Assembly (NCBI RefSeq): GCF_018619475.1
Contig: NZ_JAHFZG010000011.1
Location: forward strand, 51,028 to 115,027
Direction of reading: 5' to 3'
Length of the DNA stretch: 64,000 nucleotides
From: Rhodomicrobium sp. Az07
GTDB lineage: Bacteria; Pseudomonadota; Alphaproteobacteria; Rhizobiales; Rhodomicrobiaceae
A program made the translations under genes and the position numbers. Shown piece by piece: positions 1 to 9,744 of the stretch. The number at the start of each line of letters is the position of its first letter. The first letter of the stretch is position 1. The notes beneath the pieces are model-generated. The model was not told the origin of the DNA and did no database searches. It saw only the letters and a list, made by a program, of their open reading frames with translations.

Positions 1-394
1 GCTCGATCATCGCGGCCATGTTGCGCTGCTGAAGCATCAGCAACACGTAATCCTCGCGCTCATTTAGCAGGGAAGCGAACACGTCGACCGAGCGGGGGGC
101 CCTATCCGGCATCGCAAGGTCGAGTTCGTATTCGTTCACCGCGCCGCGCGTGTTTCGGACCTGATCGGCGAGCGCGGTCAAGGGGTTGGCGAATGCCACG
201 AGCGCAGGCAATGAGCGCTTTTTCAGCAGCGCTTCGCCAAGGCCGAAGAAATTCTCGGCGGCGAAATTCGCGAATACGATGCGATTTGTGCCATCGACAA
301 CGACGACGACATGGGGCAGACCCTGCACCAGCGCCTTGAAATCGAGCGGTTTGGCAGCGTCCGACGTCTTCTTCGTCTTGTCGCGAGGAGCCAT
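1..394 (-). CDS. ntrB: Nitrogen regulation sensor kinase NtrB, N-terminal part (runs off window)
   Basis: NtrB is the cytoplasmic PAS-containing histidine kinase that phosphorylates and dephosphorylates NtrC in response to nitrogen status through PII. The visible 131 residues start MAPRDKTKKTSD. They contain a PAS-like core with the segments VVVVVDGTNRIVFANFAAENFFG and LLMLQQRNMAAMIE. The last segment is the linker that in NtrB directly precedes the phosphoacceptor region, which lies outside the window. The ATG at 394 is chosen because it precedes the conserved region. The frame stays open upstream, so a slightly longer N-terminus is possible. Divergent ispDF upstream matches the usual alphaproteobacterial ispDF/dusB/ntrBC neighbourhood. 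Confidence 0.8.
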   Translation of the reverse strand, partial: MAPRDKTKKTSDAAKPLDFKALVQGLPHVVVVVDGTNRIVFANFAAENFFGLGEALLKKRSLPALVAFANPLTALADQVRNTRGAVNEYELDLAMPDRAPRSVDVFASLLNEREDYVLLMLQQRNMAAMIE

Positions 395-622
395 GGATTT
401 CAGCAAGCGAGCCTTGTCCGATGAATGTGGCAGGCTAGCCGAGGCTGCACCTTGTCCTGCCCAAATGCTGGGCAGATATGCAGATCGACTAAGTTCTAGG
501 CATTGTAGCAAATTCGGCCCCCGTGTCAGCAGGCAAATCTCAAGGCTCGCGAAAGCTCTTGGCGGTTTTAGAGGCAGCTTATAAGGTTTCCGCGCGTTTC
601 CTCCTTTTCGGTTCGTTCAAAT

Positions 623-1825
623 ATGCAAGAAGAAGACCAACATCCGCCGGTCAATGCGGCGCTGATCGTGGCGGCGGGAAGCGGCGTACGCGCCGGGCAG
701 AAACAAGGACGGCCGAAGCAATATTGCTTCGCGGGCGGCAAGCCTATCCTGCGGCGGACGCTTGAAGCCTTTCTTTTCCATCCGGAAATCGCCGCTGTCG
801 TCGTCGTTATCCGCGCGGGCGACGAAGCGCTTTATGCAGAGGCGGTGGCGGGGCTCGATACGGACAAGCTTCTCCGGCCCGTCCCCGGCGGCGCGACGCG
901 CCAGCTTTCCGTGAAGGCGGGGCTCGACGCGCTCGAAGCCGTCAAGCCGCACGCGGTCTTGATCCACGACGCCGCGCGGCCGTTTATTTCAGCGCGTTGC
1001 ATCTCCGACACGATTTCGGCACTGTCATGCGCCGACGGCGCGATCGCGGCTGCGCCCGTCACCGACACGCTGAAGCGGGGCGAGGATGGCCGAAGCGCAG
1101 GCACCGTGGACAGGGTTGCGCTCTGGCGCGCGCAGACGCCCCAGACATTCATCTACGAGAAGATCATGGCGGCTCATCGCGCAGCGGGCGAGCGCACCGA
1201 TTTCACCGACGACGCCTCTATTGCGGAGTGGCACGGCCTCTCCGTGGCGCTCGTCTCGAACACGTCTGAAAACATGAAAATCACGACTGCGGAGGATCTG
1301 GCGATGGCGGACATGATCGCGAATGGCGGAGTGGCGCTCCCGGATGTGCGCGTCGGCTCGGGCTTCGACGTGCATGCCTTCGAGGAAGGCGACCACGTCA
1401 CGCTGTGCGGCGTCAAGATCCCGCACGACAAGGGGCTGAAGGCGCATTCGGACGGCGACGCCGGTTTGCATGCGCTCACCGACGCGCTTTACGGCACCAT
1501 CGGCGCGGGCGACATCGGCGATCACTTCCCGCCGTCCGACCCGCAATGGCGGGCGATGGATTCGACCGTGTTCCTGAAGCACGCCGTGGCAATGGTGGTG
1601 GAAAAGGGCGGGCGCATCACGAACGCCGACGTGACGCTCATCTGCGAGCGGCCCAAGGTCGGTCCGCATCGCGACGCCATGCGCGCGCGGATGGCGGAAA
1701 TCCTCGGCATCGAGATGGAGCGCGTGAGCGTGAAAGCGACCACGAGCGAGCAACTCGGCTTCACCGGCCGCCGCGAGGGCATCGCCGCGCTTGCTTCCGC
1801 GACCGTGGTGTTCGCCGCGCGCTGA
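623..1825 (+). CDS. ispDF: Bifunctional IspD/IspF, MEP isoprenoid pathway
   Basis: Fused enzyme of the non-mevalonate isoprenoid pathway. The N-terminal half is 2-C-methyl-D-erythritol 4-phosphate cytidylyltransferase (IspD) and the C-terminal half is 2-C-methyl-D-erythritol 2,4-cyclodiphosphate synthase (IspF). IspD shows the glycine-rich nucleotide loop [10 protein letters not shown] near residues 16-25 and the DAARPF motif. IspF begins near residue 240 with [11 protein letters not shown] and [15 protein letters not shown], which carry the metal-binding Asp/His residues. The 400-residue length fits the fused form common in alphaproteobacteria. It supplies precursors for the quinones, carotenoids and bacteriochlorophyll tail that a phototroph needs. 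A strong hairpin follows the gene. Confidence 0.95.
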   Translation: MQEEDQHPPVNAALIVAAGSGVRAGQKQGRPKQYCFAGGKPILRRTLEAFLFHPEIAAVVVVIRAGDEALYAEAVAGLDTDKLLRPVPGGATRQLSVKAGLDALEAVKPHAVLIHDAARPFISARCISDTISALSCADGAIAAAPVTDTLKRGEDGRSAGTVDRVALWRAQTPQTFIYEKIMAAHRAAGERTDFTDDASIAEWHGLSVALVSNTSENMKITTAEDLAMADMIANGGVALPDVRVGSGFDVHAFEEGDHVTLCGVKIPHDKGLKAHSDGDAGLHALTDALYGTIGAGDIGDHFPPSDPQWRAMDSTVFLKHAVAMVVEKGGRITNADVTLICERPKVGPHRDAMRARMAEILGIEMERVSVKATTSEQLGFTGRREGIAALASATVVFAAR

Positions 1826-1853
1826 GGGCGATGCATGCTTGCCGGGTCTGATA

Positions 1854-1885
1854 TCCGCCGCCGAACGACTCCATCCGGCGGCGGA
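1854..1885. terminator. Hairpin between convergent ispDF and reductase genes
   Basis: Perfect 10-bp GC-rich stem TCCGCCGCCG / CGGCGGCGGA with a 12-nt loop, sitting between two convergent genes. It lacks a long U-tract on either strand, so it may work as a weak bidirectional terminator. Confidence 0.55.
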
Positions 1886-1889
1886 ATTC

Positions 1890-3218
1890 TTAGCGCATGC
1901 CGAACGCATCGTAATGGAAGTTGCGTTCAGCGAAACCGCGCGCCTTCAGGCCGTCGAGGATGTTGCCGGCGAAGCCTTGCGGGCCGCAGAACAGCACGCT
2001 GACGTCATCCACCGTGCCTGTCGTTTCCGCGACGGTGCGGGCATTCAGAAACTCTTGTCGCTCGGCGACCATGACTTGAAGCGTCACACCGGTTTCCTCG
2101 CATAGCGATCGGAGGTCGGCGGGCCACTTGGCGTTTTCGGCGGTAGCGGCGCAATACCACAGATCGACTGGCCTGTCGGTGCCACCATTCGCCGCCAAAT
2201 GTTCGAGCCGCGCGAGGAACGGCGTGATGCCGATCCCGCCCGCGATCCACACCTGCTGTGTCGTGGCGTGGTCGAAATGGAAGCCGCCATACGGGCCTTC
2301 CAACTTCACCGTCTGTCCCACGCTGATCTTTTCGGCCAGCTTCGTCGTGTAGTCGCCTAGTGCCTTGATACCAAAACGGAAATTTGTTGCGTCTTTCCCT
2401 GAAGACGCAAAGGAAAAGGGATGTGGCTCTGGGTCGTGGTCGAAGCGTAGAAACGCGAACTGCCCCGGATTGTGCGCCATGGCATAGCCGCTCGTCGCCC
2501 CAAGTCGGATGTCGAGGACGCCGCCATGGTCGCGGAATGCTGTCACCACTGCTTCGGCCCGCCGTGACAGGCCGATGAACCCCAACAGGCCCTGCAACAC
2601 CGCGATGGACCCGGCGAGGGCAAGCGCTAGGACGATGTATCCGGACGGCGTCGCGAACCAGTCGGTTTTCAGCATGATGGTCGCCGAGTGCCAGGCGAAA
2701 ACGAGATAGGCAACTGCAAACGCCTTGTGTGTGAAGCGGAAGTAGCGATAGGGGATCCGGTTGCTGAGCGCGACGATGGCTAGAATGATTGCTGCGTAGA
2801 TCATATATTCGGCCGCCACGTTGCCCGACTTCCAGAGCGTAACCTGCCAGTCGGGCTGTGCCGCATGCCCGCCTTTCACCTTTTCCGGCCAGATGCCAAG
2901 GCTATAGGTCCATTTCGGCGTCTTCTCCACGAGCCAATGGAGCGTGCCCGTGCTGACCGCCCAGATGCCCGCCCATTTATGGATGATATAGCCCTTGTCT
3001 AGGCCGCCCGTGAGGCGTTCCAGCATCGGATTTCGCGTCGAGATGAGAACCACGAGCGTCATCAAAACGAAGGAAATGGTGCCCGACAGCAGCACGATAT
3101 CGTGCCGCCAGCTCCAGAAACCGGAATCGCTGAACGCGCCGAAAGCATTTGGTGCTATGGCGTAAATGAAAATGCCAAGAAGAATGGAGCCGCTAATCCA
3201 GCGGTTGGTTCGCGACAT
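1890..3218 (-). CDS. Ferric-reductase-like transmembrane flavocytochrome oxidoreductase
   Basis: Membrane oxidoreductase of the ferric-reductase/NADPH-oxidase-like superfamily, 442 residues. The N-terminal ~220 residues hold about six hydrophobic helices with histidines that could ligate haem ([36 protein letters not shown]). A ferredoxin-NADP-reductase-like module follows, with an FAD-binding segment (HPFSFASSG), an NAD-binding segment ([19 protein letters not shown]) and a C-terminal LFCGPQGF motif. The ATG at 3218 is chosen because AAAGGAAA lies just upstream; a start 39 nt earlier lacks this. The electron acceptor (iron, quinone or periplasmic partner) cannot be told from sequence. The gene sits between ispDF and cinA, convergent to ispDF. 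Confidence 0.8.
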   Translation of the reverse strand: MSRTNRWISGSILLGIFIYAIAPNAFGAFSDSGFWSWRHDIVLLSGTISFVLMTLVVLISTRNPMLERLTGGLDKGYIIHKWAGIWAVSTGTLHWLVEKTPKWTYSLGIWPEKVKGGHAAQPDWQVTLWKSGNVAAEYMIYAAIILAIVALSNRIPYRYFRFTHKAFAVAYLVFAWHSATIMLKTDWFATPSGYIVLALALAGSIAVLQGLLGFIGLSRRAEAVVTAFRDHGGVLDIRLGATSGYAMAHNPGQFAFLRFDHDPEPHPFSFASSGKDATNFRFGIKALGDYTTKLAEKISVGQTVKLEGPYGGFHFDHATTQQVWIAGGIGITPFLARLEHLAANGGTDRPVDLWYCAATAENAKWPADLRSLCEETGVTLQVMVAERQEFLNARTVAETTGTVDDVSVLFCGPQGFAGNILDGLKARGFAERNFHYDAFGMR

Positions 3219-3453
3219 GAAGTTTCCTTTGTGTGCTAGTCTCAACGGATTGGACACGCGCGAAGCAGCAATCCTCCCGCAGCGTGTGTGTTGGCTTTAC
3301 CCGTTATGGACGAAGGGGCGTGACTTCCTGCTGTTGCCGCGTGTCAGCGAACGGTCAGGAGCCATCGCGAACGGCAATCCGCGCCGATGTTCGCGCAGAG
3401 CTGACACTCGCGCGCGCGGGATAGCGGCACGCCAGCTATTAAAGGAGGCTCCA

Positions 3454-3966
3454 ATGGGTGAGTTGAACGAGCGTATACAAACGCTGGCAGAGGAAGCGCT
3501 GGCGAAGGCGCGGGAGAACCAGCTTTTCATCGCGACGGCGGAATCCTGCACCGGCGGGCTCGTGGCGGCGGCGCTGACCGCTGTGCCCGGCTCGTCGAGC
3601 GCATTCGAGCGGGGTTTCGTCACCTATTCAAACGAGGCGAAGGCCGACATGCTGGGCGTCGATCCGGCGCTGATCGCGGCGCACGGCGCGGTGTCGCGTG
3701 AGGTCGCGCTCGCGATGGCGAAAGGCGCGCTCGCTCGCTCGCATGCGGGGATTGCCGTTTCCATCACAGGGGTCGCGGGACCGGACGGCGGCAGCGTCGA
3801 GAAGCCCGTGGGGCTTGTGCATTTCGCGGCGGCGCGGTTGACGGGGGACGGCGTGCGCCTCTTTCACCGCGAGGAGCGCTTCGGCGATATCGGCCGCGAG
3901 GGGGTTCGGTCGCGCTCCGTGGAAACGGCGTTGGCGCTTCTCATCGAAGCCGCCGCGCTTGGCTGA
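3454..3966 (+). CDS. pncC: CinA C-terminal family nicotinamide-nucleotide amidase
   Basis: Stand-alone CinA C-terminal domain protein (170 residues), the family that deamidates nicotinamide mononucleotide to nicotinate mononucleotide in pyridine-nucleotide recycling. The family signature TAESCTGGL (about residues 28-36) is present, followed by FVTYSNEAK and VAGPDGGS, both typical of PncC. The ATG at 3454 has a near-perfect Shine-Dalgarno, AAAGGAGG, seven bases upstream. Longer upstream reading in the same frame has no support. It lies upstream of lipA, an arrangement common in alphaproteobacteria. Confidence 0.9.
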   Translation: MGELNERIQTLAEEALAKARENQLFIATAESCTGGLVAAALTAVPGSSSAFERGFVTYSNEAKADMLGVDPALIAAHGAVSREVALAMAKGALARSHAGIAVSITGVAGPDGGSVEKPVGLVHFAAARLTGDGVRLFHREERFGDIGREGVRSRSVETALALLIEAAALG

Positions 3967-4061
3967 TCCGCCTGCCGGGCGTTCCTGCGGGCTTCCCACG
4001 CGATCCAGATTGCAAACGCCGCGCCATCCCTTATCTTCGCCTGTGAACCAAAGGCGCATCC

Positions 4062-5057
4062 ATGGTAACTCTGATCGACAAGCGCGACGGCGAGGCCGAG
4101 CGAACCGGCGAAGCTCCGCGCCATCCCGAAAAGGCGCATCGGCCCGATACGCCCGTGCTTCGCAAGCCCGCATGGATCCGCGTGAAGGCGCCCGGCTCGG
4201 CAGGCTATGCCGGAACGGCCTTCATCGTGCGCGGCAACGGCCTCCACACCGTCTGCGAAGAGGCGGGCTGCCCCAACATCGGCGAGTGCTGGGAAAAGAA
4301 GCACGCGACCATGATGATCATGGGCGACACCTGCACGCGAGCCTGCGCCTTCTGTAACGTCAAGACCGGCATTCCGGGCGCTCTCGACGCGGTGGAACCG
4401 GAGAACGTGGCGCGCGCGGTGGCGACGCTCGGCCTCAATCATGTGGTGGTGACTTCGGTCGACCGCGACGACCTCGACGACGGCGGCGCGGCTCATTTCG
4501 CCGCCACGATCCTCGCCATCCGGTCGGCGGCGCCCGCCACGACGATCGAGGTTCTGACGCCGGACTTCCTGAAGAAAGGACCGCGCCCGCTCGAAACCGT
4601 CATCGCGGCGAGGCCCGACGTTTTCAACCACAATCTCGAAACCGTGCCCGGCCTCTACCTCGGCATTCGCCCCGGCGCGCGTTACTTCCATTCGCTGCGC
4701 CTCCTTCAGCGCGCGAAGGAACTCGATCCCACCGTGTTCACGAAGTCCGGCATCATGGTCGGCCTCGGCGAGAAGCGGAACGAGGTGCTTCAACTGATGG
4801 ACGATTTGCGCTCGGCCGACGTCGACTTCCTCACCATCGGCCAGTATCTCCAGCCGACGCGCAAGCACGCCGCCGTCGACCGATTCGTGGAGCCCGCCGA
4901 GTTCGACAGCTACAAGGCGCACGCCTACGCGAAGGGCTTCCTCATGGTGGCTTCGTCGCCGCTCACGCGCTCGTCCTATCTGGCGGGCGACGACTTTGCG
5001 AAGCTGAAAACCGCGCGGCTTGCAAAAACGACCCATGACGCCGTAAACACCGTGTAA
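4062..5057 (+). CDS. lipA: Lipoyl synthase
   Basis: Radical SAM enzyme that inserts two sulfurs into protein-bound octanoyl chains to make lipoyl cofactor for the 2-oxoacid dehydrogenases and glycine cleavage system. The auxiliary-cluster cysteines are at C65, C70 and C76 ([12 protein letters not shown]). The radical-SAM CX3CX2C motif is at C91, C95 and C98 (CTRACAFC). The C-terminal SSPLTRSSY motif supplies the serine ligand of the auxiliary cluster. The 331-residue length is normal. It is followed after 124 nt by the COQ10/RatA-like gene. Confidence 0.97.
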   Translation: MVTLIDKRDGEAERTGEAPRHPEKAHRPDTPVLRKPAWIRVKAPGSAGYAGTAFIVRGNGLHTVCEEAGCPNIGECWEKKHATMMIMGDTCTRACAFCNVKTGIPGALDAVEPENVARAVATLGLNHVVVTSVDRDDLDDGGAAHFAATILAIRSAAPATTIEVLTPDFLKKGPRPLETVIAARPDVFNHNLETVPGLYLGIRPGARYFHSLRLLQRAKELDPTVFTKSGIMVGLGEKRNEVLQLMDDLRSADVDFLTIGQYLQPTRKHAAVDRFVEPAEFDSYKAHAYAKGFLMVASSPLTRSSYLAGDDFAKLKTARLAKTTHDAVNTV

Positions 5058-5181
5058 GGCACGCGGGCCGCTCATGCGGCGAAATACCCTCTCGCCATGA
5101 AGGCGCGCTCGCCTCATCCCTTGTCATACTGGTTGCAGGTCGCGTGGAACGCCCCGGCCTTTACTCAAGCTTGAGCCGCTG

Positions 5182-5667
5182 ATGCCCAATTTCGAAACGA
5201 CCCGTCGCGTCCAGCATTCCGCCGACGATATGTTTGCCCTCGTCGCGGACGTGGAAAGCTATCCGAAGTTTCTGCCGCTCTGTTCGGCATTGCACATCGA
5301 GAAGCGCATTGCGGACGAGGACGGCGAAACGCTCATTGCGCGCATGACCGCGTCGTACAAGCTGTTCAGCGAGAGTTTCACCACGAGGGTGCGGCTCAGG
5401 CCCGAGAACCGCGTGATCATGGTCGATTATCTCGACGGCCCGTTCCGCAAGCTCGAAAATCGCTGGACGTTCGTTCCCGCGCCGGACGGCACCTGCCGCA
5501 TCCTGTTCTATCTCGACTACGAATTCCGCTCGCTGCCGTTGCAGATGCTGATGGGATCGGTGTTCGACAAGGCTTTCCGGAAGTTCTCGACCGCGTTCGA
5601 GGACCGCGCCGACCAGATCTATCGCGGGCGTGCTGCCGCGGAAGGCCCGGCTTCCGCCACCGGTTAG
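5182..5667 (+). CDS. COQ10/RatA-family START-like protein
   Basis: A 161-residue single-domain polyketide-cyclase/START-like protein of the COQ10/RatA family. It opens MPNFETTRRVQHSADDMFAL, followed by the family-typical VESYPKFLPLCSA. The C-terminal FYLDYEFRSLPLQML and FDKAFRKFSTAFEDRA are also characteristic. Mitochondrial COQ10 binds ubiquinone and is needed for its function in respiration, while E. coli RatA was described as a ribosome-associated toxin. In a Q-10-type alphaproteobacterium next to lipA, a quinone-binding role is the more likely reading. Confidence 0.85.
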   Translation: MPNFETTRRVQHSADDMFALVADVESYPKFLPLCSALHIEKRIADEDGETLIARMTASYKLFSESFTTRVRLRPENRVIMVDYLDGPFRKLENRWTFVPAPDGTCRILFYLDYEFRSLPLQMLMGSVFDKAFRKFSTAFEDRADQIYRGRAAAEGPASATG

Positions 5668-5829
5668 GCGCGCGCGCCGTCTTGCTCATCGCCTGAATTC
5701 GCGAGACTAATACATAGCCCGCTGTCAGGCAGACGCTCCACTTATCGTCCCAAATTCCGGGACCGCCTCTCTGTACAAAGTGCCGCGGAGCATGTTAGGT
5801 AAGTCGAGCAATTTCGAGCGAGGGAAAAA

Positions 5830-6147
5830 ATGCGCAAAGTTGCTCTTGCCGGTCTGGCCGCCCTTGCGGTCTCTCTCTTGGCGCCGACGCACGTTTGGGC
5901 GTGGTCGAGCGAACCCATCGAGCAAAACAGCGGTGCCGCAGCCGCTCTGAACGACGACGACAAGCTGAAGGCCCTTCAGGACAAGGTCGACGGCAAGGGA
6001 GAATTCAAGAGCGGCTTCTACGTTTCGGGCGGCGCGGCAAGCGGGCCGTTCGGGAGCCACTTCGGCGCCCAGCGGCAGAACCCGGCGAACGCAGGAGTGC
6101 CTTACGGATATTCGCCTATGCCGGGGTTCCGCGGGATGGGCCGCTAG
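5830..6147 (+). CDS. Small secreted protein of unknown function
   Basis: A 105-residue protein with a clear signal peptide: MRK, a hydrophobic stretch, and a cleavage region near HVWAW (residues 20-24). The mature part is polar, then rich in Gly, Ala, Ser, Pro and Tyr (SGGAASGPFGSHFGAQ, PYGYSPMPGFRGMGR), suggesting a disordered periplasmic or surface protein. The start has GAGGGA upstream. I do not recognise a family. It stands alone between the COQ10-like gene and bolA. Confidence 0.65.
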   Translation: MRKVALAGLAALAVSLLAPTHVWAWSSEPIEQNSGAAAALNDDDKLKALQDKVDGKGEFKSGFYVSGGAASGPFGSHFGAQRQNPANAGVPYGYSPMPGFRGMGR

Positions 6148-6456
6148 AAGTCAGAAGTGGATCTGCAAGCGTCGTGCCTGCTGGCGCGGCGCGTTTTCTA
6201 GCGCGACCGGAGCGCAGAGCGCACTCGCATCTTGCCGCGATCACGCTTCCGCACAGAGGCGCGCTCAAGTAGCCCATTCCACGGCCGATCTTGATCCGTC
6301 GATCGTACACGTTCGACCTGAACGGCCCCGGTTGAGAATTGCCCCGATCACGCGGCTTTGAAACCCGATGAGGCGACCCGCCTCCCGCGCTTGTTGCGCA
6401 ATGCAGCATTTCGCCTGTAATCTCTCGCCAACATTATCGAAGGAGACGCATCCCCG
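6148..6456. other. Intergenic region upstream of bolA
   Basis: About 310 bases with no credible gene. The short frames here lack ribosome-binding sites and conserved features. It probably carries the bolA promoter in its last 80 bases, but I cannot place -35/-10 boxes with confidence. Confidence 0.4.
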
Positions 6457-6693
6457 ATGCCCATGGAGGCCAACGAAATCGAGCGCCTGATCAAGGAGCA
6501 CCTGCCGGATGCCGAAGTGCAGATCGAGGCGCTCAAGAGCGACGGCGATCATTATGCTGCTCTCGTGACATCGTCCGCCTTCGCGGGGAAGTCGCGCGTG
6601 CAGCAACATCAACTGGTTTATGCCGCGCTCAAGGGTCGGATGGGGGGCGAACTTCATGCCCTCGCGCTCACGACCAAGCTCCCCGGCGAATAG
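6457..6693 (+). CDS. bolA: BolA family protein
   Basis: A 78-residue BolA/IbaG-type protein. Such proteins form [2Fe-2S]-bridged complexes with monothiol glutaredoxins and help sense iron or pass on clusters. The core shows IERLIKEHLPDAEVQIE, then SRVQQHQLVYAALKGRMGGELHALALTT, which includes the conserved helix-turn-helix-like segment with the invariant C-terminal His. The grxD partner gene lies 94 nt downstream, the classical pairing. Confidence 0.93.
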   Translation: MPMEANEIERLIKEHLPDAEVQIEALKSDGDHYAALVTSSAFAGKSRVQQHQLVYAALKGRMGGELHALALTTKLPGE

Positions 6694-6787
6694 CGGCGGC
6701 AGCCGAGAGCGAAGAGCTACTGCCGCGCCTTGTTTTTTCGACGCGCGGTTAACACCTTAGTTCCGACATCGCACAAGGAATGCAAGC

Positions 6788-7126
6788 ATGAGCGAAGACG
6801 TCCAGAGCTGGATCAAGGAGCAGGTCACGAGCAACGACGTGGTCCTCTTCATGAAAGGGACCAAGGAGTTTCCGCAATGCGGTTTCTCAGGCCGTGTCTC
6901 GCAGATTCTGAATTTCCTCGGTGTGACCTACAAGGATGTCAACGTCCTCGCCGACGATGGAATTCGCGACGGGATCAAGATTTACGCCAATTGGCCGACA
7001 ATTCCGCAGCTCTACATCAAAGGGGAGTTCGTCGGCGGCGCCGACATCGTGTCCGAGATGTTTCAGTCAGGCGAATTGCAGAAGGTGTTCACCGACAAGG
7101 GTGTCCCGACAAGCAAGGCGGCGTAG
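6788..7126 (+). CDS. grxD: Monothiol glutaredoxin, Grx4 family
   Basis: A 112-residue CGFS-type glutaredoxin that binds a glutathione-ligated [2Fe-2S] cluster and delivers or stores clusters, often with BolA. The active site is C31-G-F-S, within KEFPQCGFSGRVSQIL. The TIPQLYIKGEFVGGADIV segment forms the glutathione site with its cis-Pro. The stop codon overlaps the first bases of a palindromic repeat that is found again near 44.6 kb. Confidence 0.96.
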   Translation: MSEDVQSWIKEQVTSNDVVLFMKGTKEFPQCGFSGRVSQILNFLGVTYKDVNVLADDGIRDGIKIYANWPTIPQLYIKGEFVGGADIVSEMFQSGELQKVFTDKGVPTSKAA

Positions 7127-7188
7127 CGAATTTGACATTTGAGCCGCGTTGCTGCGAGTTCCCGCTCAAATGTCATCTTCAAAAGCTC
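7125..7188. repeat. Palindromic intergenic repeat, copy 1
   Basis: A 64-nt element whose left arm (7128-7144, GAATTTGACATTTGAGC) pairs with the right arm (7164-7180, GCTCAAATGTCATCTTC). Twelve bases pair perfectly and two mismatches fall near the outer end. A closely matching 65-nt copy is at 44567-44631. It starts at the grxD stop codon, so the RNA hairpin could act as a terminator or 3' stabiliser. Confidence 0.85.
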
Positions 7189-7219
7189 AAGCGCGGCGCA
7201 AGGTCCGACAGGTCGGGTT

Positions 7220-8770
7220 TCAGGGAAACAGAAGTTTTGCCGCGATCGTGACCAGCGCGCCCGTCGCAAGCCAGAGCGGCAGCGCGATGGGCCACCGGCT
7301 TGGCCGTGGCGACGTTTCGCGCGCCTTGTCGGGATCGAGCGCATCGACGATCTTCGCGCCGCGTTCGATCAGGTCGGGCGCATGCTTGAGCGCCACCGCC
7401 AGAGCGTTCACGTTCGACACAGCATCGCGGATCTGCGCCCTAGGGCCGAGCTGACCGGTCAGCCATTCGCGGACGACCGGCTCGGCCGCCACCCAGATGT
7501 TGAGCTTCGGATCGAGCGAACGGGCGACCCCCTCAACAACGACCATCGTCTTTTGCAGGAGCAAGAGTTCCGGCCGCATCTTCATCTGGAACACTTCCGT
7601 GTTCTCGAAAAGCTGCGTGAGCAGGCGCGCCATGGAGATTTCTTCCGACGGACGCCCCATGATCGGCTCACCGATGGCCCGCAGCGCCTGGCCGAACGCC
7701 GCCACGCTCTGGTTCGCAGGCACATAGCCGGCCTCGAAGTGAATTTCCGAGGTGCGATAATAGTTGCGGGTGATAAAACCGTAGAGGATTTCGGCGAGGA
7801 AGCGCTGTTCCCTCGGACCGAGGCGCCCCATGATGCCGAAATCCACGGCGATCAACGCGCCGTCGCTCGGATCGACGAACAAATTGCCCTGATGCATGTC
7901 GGCGTGGAAGAAGCCGTCGCGGATTGCATGCTTGAGGAAGGACTGGATCACCATGAGGCCGAGCGCCTCCATGTCGACCCCGGCCGCCCGCACCGCCTCC
8001 ACATTCGTCAGCGGGATACCGTCGATCCAGTCGAGTGTCAGCACGCGCTTCGACGTGCGTTCCCAATCGACGCGCGGCACCCGAAAGCCGACATCCCCGC
8101 CCTTCGCGATATTGTCGGCCATCTCGGAAATCGCGGCGGCCTCAAGGCGCAGATCCATCTCCAGCACAACGGACTGGGCGAGAGTATCGACCGCTGCCAC
8201 CGGCCGCAGCCGCCTTATTTGCGGAGAAAACCTCTCCGCCGTATGCGCCGCGAAATAAAAGCTCTCAAGGTCGCGCTCGAAGCGCTTTTCGACGTCCGGC
8301 CGAAGGATCTTGACGGCGACAGCCCGAGTGGTGCCGCCGGGCGTGCGCACGGCCGCCTTGTGAACCTGCGCGATGGAGGCCGCTGCGATAGGTGGCCCGA
8401 ACTCCACGAAAACGTCCTGCCACCGCTTGCCGAAGGACGCTTCGATCTCATGGTGAGCCTTGTCGCCCGAGAACGGAGGCAGTCGATCCCGCAGCGAGCC
8501 GAGCGCGTTGGCGAGATGAGGCCCCACCACATCCGGCCGCGTCGCCATAAACTGCCCAAGCTTGATATAGGTCGGCCCGAGCGCCCGGATCGCCTTCGAC
8601 AGCCGTTCCCCTCGCGCTTGCTGTTTCGCGGCCGACTCCCGCGCGTCTCCGCGCAGAATGCGCAGCGACGCGGGCAGCGTCACAGTATCGGGGACGAATC
8701 CCACGCCGTACCATGCGAGCGTCGCGCCGGCTTTCGTCAGTCGGTATGTATTCCTGATGGTTTTGAACAT
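7220..8770 (-). CDS. ubiB: UbiB family protein kinase-like ATPase (ubiquinone biosynthesis)
   Basis: A 516-residue ABC1/ADCK-UbiB family protein, a membrane-anchored atypical kinase fold with ATPase activity needed for coenzyme Q biosynthesis. The diagnostic KxGQ motif is at residues 70-73 (YIKLGQFMATRPD). The kinase-like core shows AVKILRPDVE, the catalytic FHADMHQGNLFV and VDFGIMGRL. A hydrophobic C-terminal helix (PIALPLWLATGALVTIAAKLL) is the usual membrane anchor. Quinone supply is central to photosynthetic and anaerobic electron flow in this organism. Confidence 0.94.
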   Translation of the reverse strand: MFKTIRNTYRLTKAGATLAWYGVGFVPDTVTLPASLRILRGDARESAAKQQARGERLSKAIRALGPTYIKLGQFMATRPDVVGPHLANALGSLRDRLPPFSGDKAHHEIEASFGKRWQDVFVEFGPPIAAASIAQVHKAAVRTPGGTTRAVAVKILRPDVEKRFERDLESFYFAAHTAERFSPQIRRLRPVAAVDTLAQSVVLEMDLRLEAAAISEMADNIAKGGDVGFRVPRVDWERTSKRVLTLDWIDGIPLTNVEAVRAAGVDMEALGLMVIQSFLKHAIRDGFFHADMHQGNLFVDPSDGALIAVDFGIMGRLGPREQRFLAEILYGFITRNYYRTSEIHFEAGYVPANQSVAAFGQALRAIGEPIMGRPSEEISMARLLTQLFENTEVFQMKMRPELLLLQKTMVVVEGVARSLDPKLNIWVAAEPVVREWLTGQLGPRAQIRDAVSNVNALAVALKHAPDLIERGAKIVDALDPDKARETSPRPSRWPIALPLWLATGALVTIAAKLLFP

Positions 8771-8949
8771 GAGCGGGGGTGTGGAATTGGATTAGGTGCC
8801 GATTAGCACGTGCGAGGATTAATGTCAGGTTTTTGAATCGCCGCAGTTTGAATTTTCGCGGAAAATTCCCCTGCGCGCGACGTATCGAACGAAGCAAAGA
8901 GCGAGGCTAGGCGGCCTTGTTCTTTTTCCGCCCCTGACCGAACGATCGC

Positions 8950-9738
8950 TCACATGCCGAGGGTGACCTGGACGGGAGTGTGATCCGAAGGTTTGTCCCA
9001 GCTTCTCGGCGTGCGGTCAATGCTTGCGGTGCGAAGCCGGGAAAACGCCTGTGGCGACAGCAGGATGTGATCAATGCGGAGGCCGAGATTCTTCTGCCAT
9101 GCGCCCGCCTGATAATCCCAGAAGGTATATTGCCCGCCGCCGGAATTGCAGGCCGCCACCGCATCCGTCAGGCCGAGGTTGAGGATGCGGCGGAACGCTT
9201 GCCGCGATTCCAGACGGAACAAGGCATCTTCCGTCCACACAGCCGGATTATACACGTCGATGCCGCGCGGAATGATGTTGTAATCGCCCGCGAGCGCGAA
9301 CGGTTCCTCATAGGCGAGAAGCGTCCGGGCGTGCGCCTTGAACCGCGCAAGCCACGCGAGTTTGTAATCAAGCTTCGGCGAAGCCACGGGGTTGCCGTTC
9401 GGCGCATAGACCGACGCCACCCGAAACGCTCCGCCGCCCGGAAGAGAGAGAACGGCCTCGATGTAACGCGATTGCTCGTCGGTGTCGTCGCCGGGCAGAC
9501 CGACGACGGTTTCATCGATGGGCAACTTCGACAGGATGGCGACGCCGTTGAACGATTTCTGCCCGATGACGGCGCAATTATAGCCAAGCTCCTCGAAGGC
9601 GCCGCGCGGAAATGCCTCCGTCTGGCACTTGATCTCCTGAAGGCAAAGCACATCGGGGCGCGCGCGCTTCAGCCATTGCACGGCGGCGGCCTCGCGCTGC
9701 TTGATGGAGTTGACGTTCCAGGTCGCGACGGTGAGCAC
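8950..9738 (-). CDS. xthA: Exodeoxyribonuclease III
   Basis: A 262-residue AP endonuclease/3'-5' exonuclease of base-excision repair. The Mg-binding and catalytic motifs are visible: ATWNVNSIKQR, LCLQEIKCQ (catalytic Glu), ASVYAPNGNP, LAGDYNIIP, LRIDHILLS and the terminal PSDHTPV with the catalytic Asp-His pair. The stop lies only 7 nt from the end of convergently unlinked, co-oriented erpA, so the two may be cotranscribed (erpA first). Confidence 0.96.
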   Translation of the reverse strand: MLTVATWNVNSIKQREAAAVQWLKRARPDVLCLQEIKCQTEAFPRGAFEELGYNCAVIGQKSFNGVAILSKLPIDETVVGLPGDDTDEQSRYIEAVLSLPGGGAFRVASVYAPNGNPVASPKLDYKLAWLARFKAHARTLLAYEEPFALAGDYNIIPRGIDVYNPAVWTEDALFRLESRQAFRRILNLGLTDAVAACNSGGGQYTFWDYQAGAWQKNLGLRIDHILLSPQAFSRLRTASIDRTPRSWDKPSDHTPVQVTLGM

Positions 9739-9744
9739 GACGCC

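Noticed and set aside
1025..1909. Long minus-strand frame opposite ispDF
   Set aside because: Arg/His-rich antisense shadow of a clearly conserved gene, typical of high-GC DNA; no start signal.
3864..5117. 417-residue minus-strand frame over cinA and lipA
   Set aside because: Antisense shadow; composition is skewed and both strands of real genes below it are conserved.
7139..8806. 555-residue plus-strand frame over ubiB
   Set aside because: Arg/His-rich antisense of ubiB, which has all family motifs.
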